From Geomonas agri (GTDB lineage Bacteria > Desulfobacterota > Desulfuromonadia > Geobacterales > Geobacteraceae): 64,000 nt of DNA. The position numbers and the translations under genes are program-made. The notes beneath the pieces are model-generated. The model saw nothing but the letters and a program-made list of their open reading frames with translations. It had not been told where the DNA came from and ran no database searches. Each line of letters begins with the position of its first letter. Position 1 is the first letter of the stretch. The DNA is taken from contig NZ_JAINZO010000001.1 in assembly GCF_020179605.1 (NCBI RefSeq), positions 868,001-932,000 of the forward strand. The letters run 5' to 3'. Below are positions 63,898-64,000 of the stretch, in pieces.

Positions 63898-64000
63898 ATG
63901 CTCAACCTGAATAACCTGTCCATGCGGAACAAACTGCTGGTGACCCTTTTGCCCCTGCTCGTGTTGCTGATCCTGGGCACGGTCTTTTTTGCGTACAAGG
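63898..64000 (+). CDS. Membrane protein, N-terminus only (probable chemoreceptor or kinase)
   Basis: Only 34 residues are inside the window: MLNLNNLSMRNKLLVTLLPL then LVLLILGTVFFAYK, a basic start plus one membrane helix. The pattern is that of chemoreceptors and sensor kinases (L-x-x-KLL-x-x-x-LP). The ribosome site AGGAGG lies 7 bases before ATG. A sigma-54 promoter precedes it, so it is probably controlled by the NtrC-type regulator upstream. Confidence 0.6.
   Translation, partial: MLNLNNLSMRNKLLVTLLPLLVLLILGTVFFAYK

Overview
The window looks like chromosomal DNA from a Geobacter/Geomonas-type deltaproteobacterium (Desulfuromonadota). The grounds are the GC-rich backbone, the many PAS-containing hybrid histidine kinases, an NtrC-type regulator beside a sigma-54 promoter, and family resemblance of the encoded proteins. 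This is inference, since there is no rRNA or other strict marker. One tRNA gene (tRNA-Cys) is present. I saw no transposase, site-specific integrase other than XerD, or CRISPR array.

Left part (1 to about 46 kb) is accessory and patchy. It holds, in order: a partial response regulator; small secreted and OmpA-type envelope proteins with MscL and an aquaporin; a hybrid kinase; an MntA/HepT-type toxin-antitoxin pair; a thermonuclease, an extradiol dioxygenase-like protein, a nitroreductase and an SRAP peptidase; a chemoreceptor; a 1.3 kb non-coding stretch with DnaA-box-like sites; a PilZ protein; the kdpABCD potassium-uptake operon with a broken kdpE; a P-type ATPase with two small partners; three more large hybrid kinases; a STAS protein and a diguanylate cyclase; the remains of a conjugation module (TraF-like peptidase, VirB1-like transglycosylase, truncated MobF relaxase); and a lower-GC pair of genes (HD-domain protein plus an unrecognised protein) leading up to tRNA-Cys.

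The most distinctive property of this part is the number of decayed gene pieces between intact genes, most of them 3' ends of genes whose intact relatives lie elsewhere in the window. They include thermonuclease, SRAP peptidase, chemoreceptor and hybrid-kinase receiver domains, plus alkylmercury lyase, sigma-54 activator and PAS fragments. Two loci about 24 kb apart (7.0-7.3 kb and 31.2-31.5 kb) share the same convergent pair of kinase 3' ends. Each keeps one intact kinase and a decayed tail of the other.

Right part (46 to 64 kb) is compact housekeeping DNA. It contains pgsA and a lytic transglycosylase; a nadB - chorismate mutase - DAHP-synthase-like regulatory domain - glnD - xerD operon; an archaeal-type phosphoglycerate mutase; an aminotransferase; lepB-lepA; and a signalling cluster of histidine kinase, receiver, periplasmic binding protein and NtrC-type regulator. 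A sigma-54 promoter then drives a membrane protein cut off by the window edge. Intergenic palindromic repeats separate several of these units.
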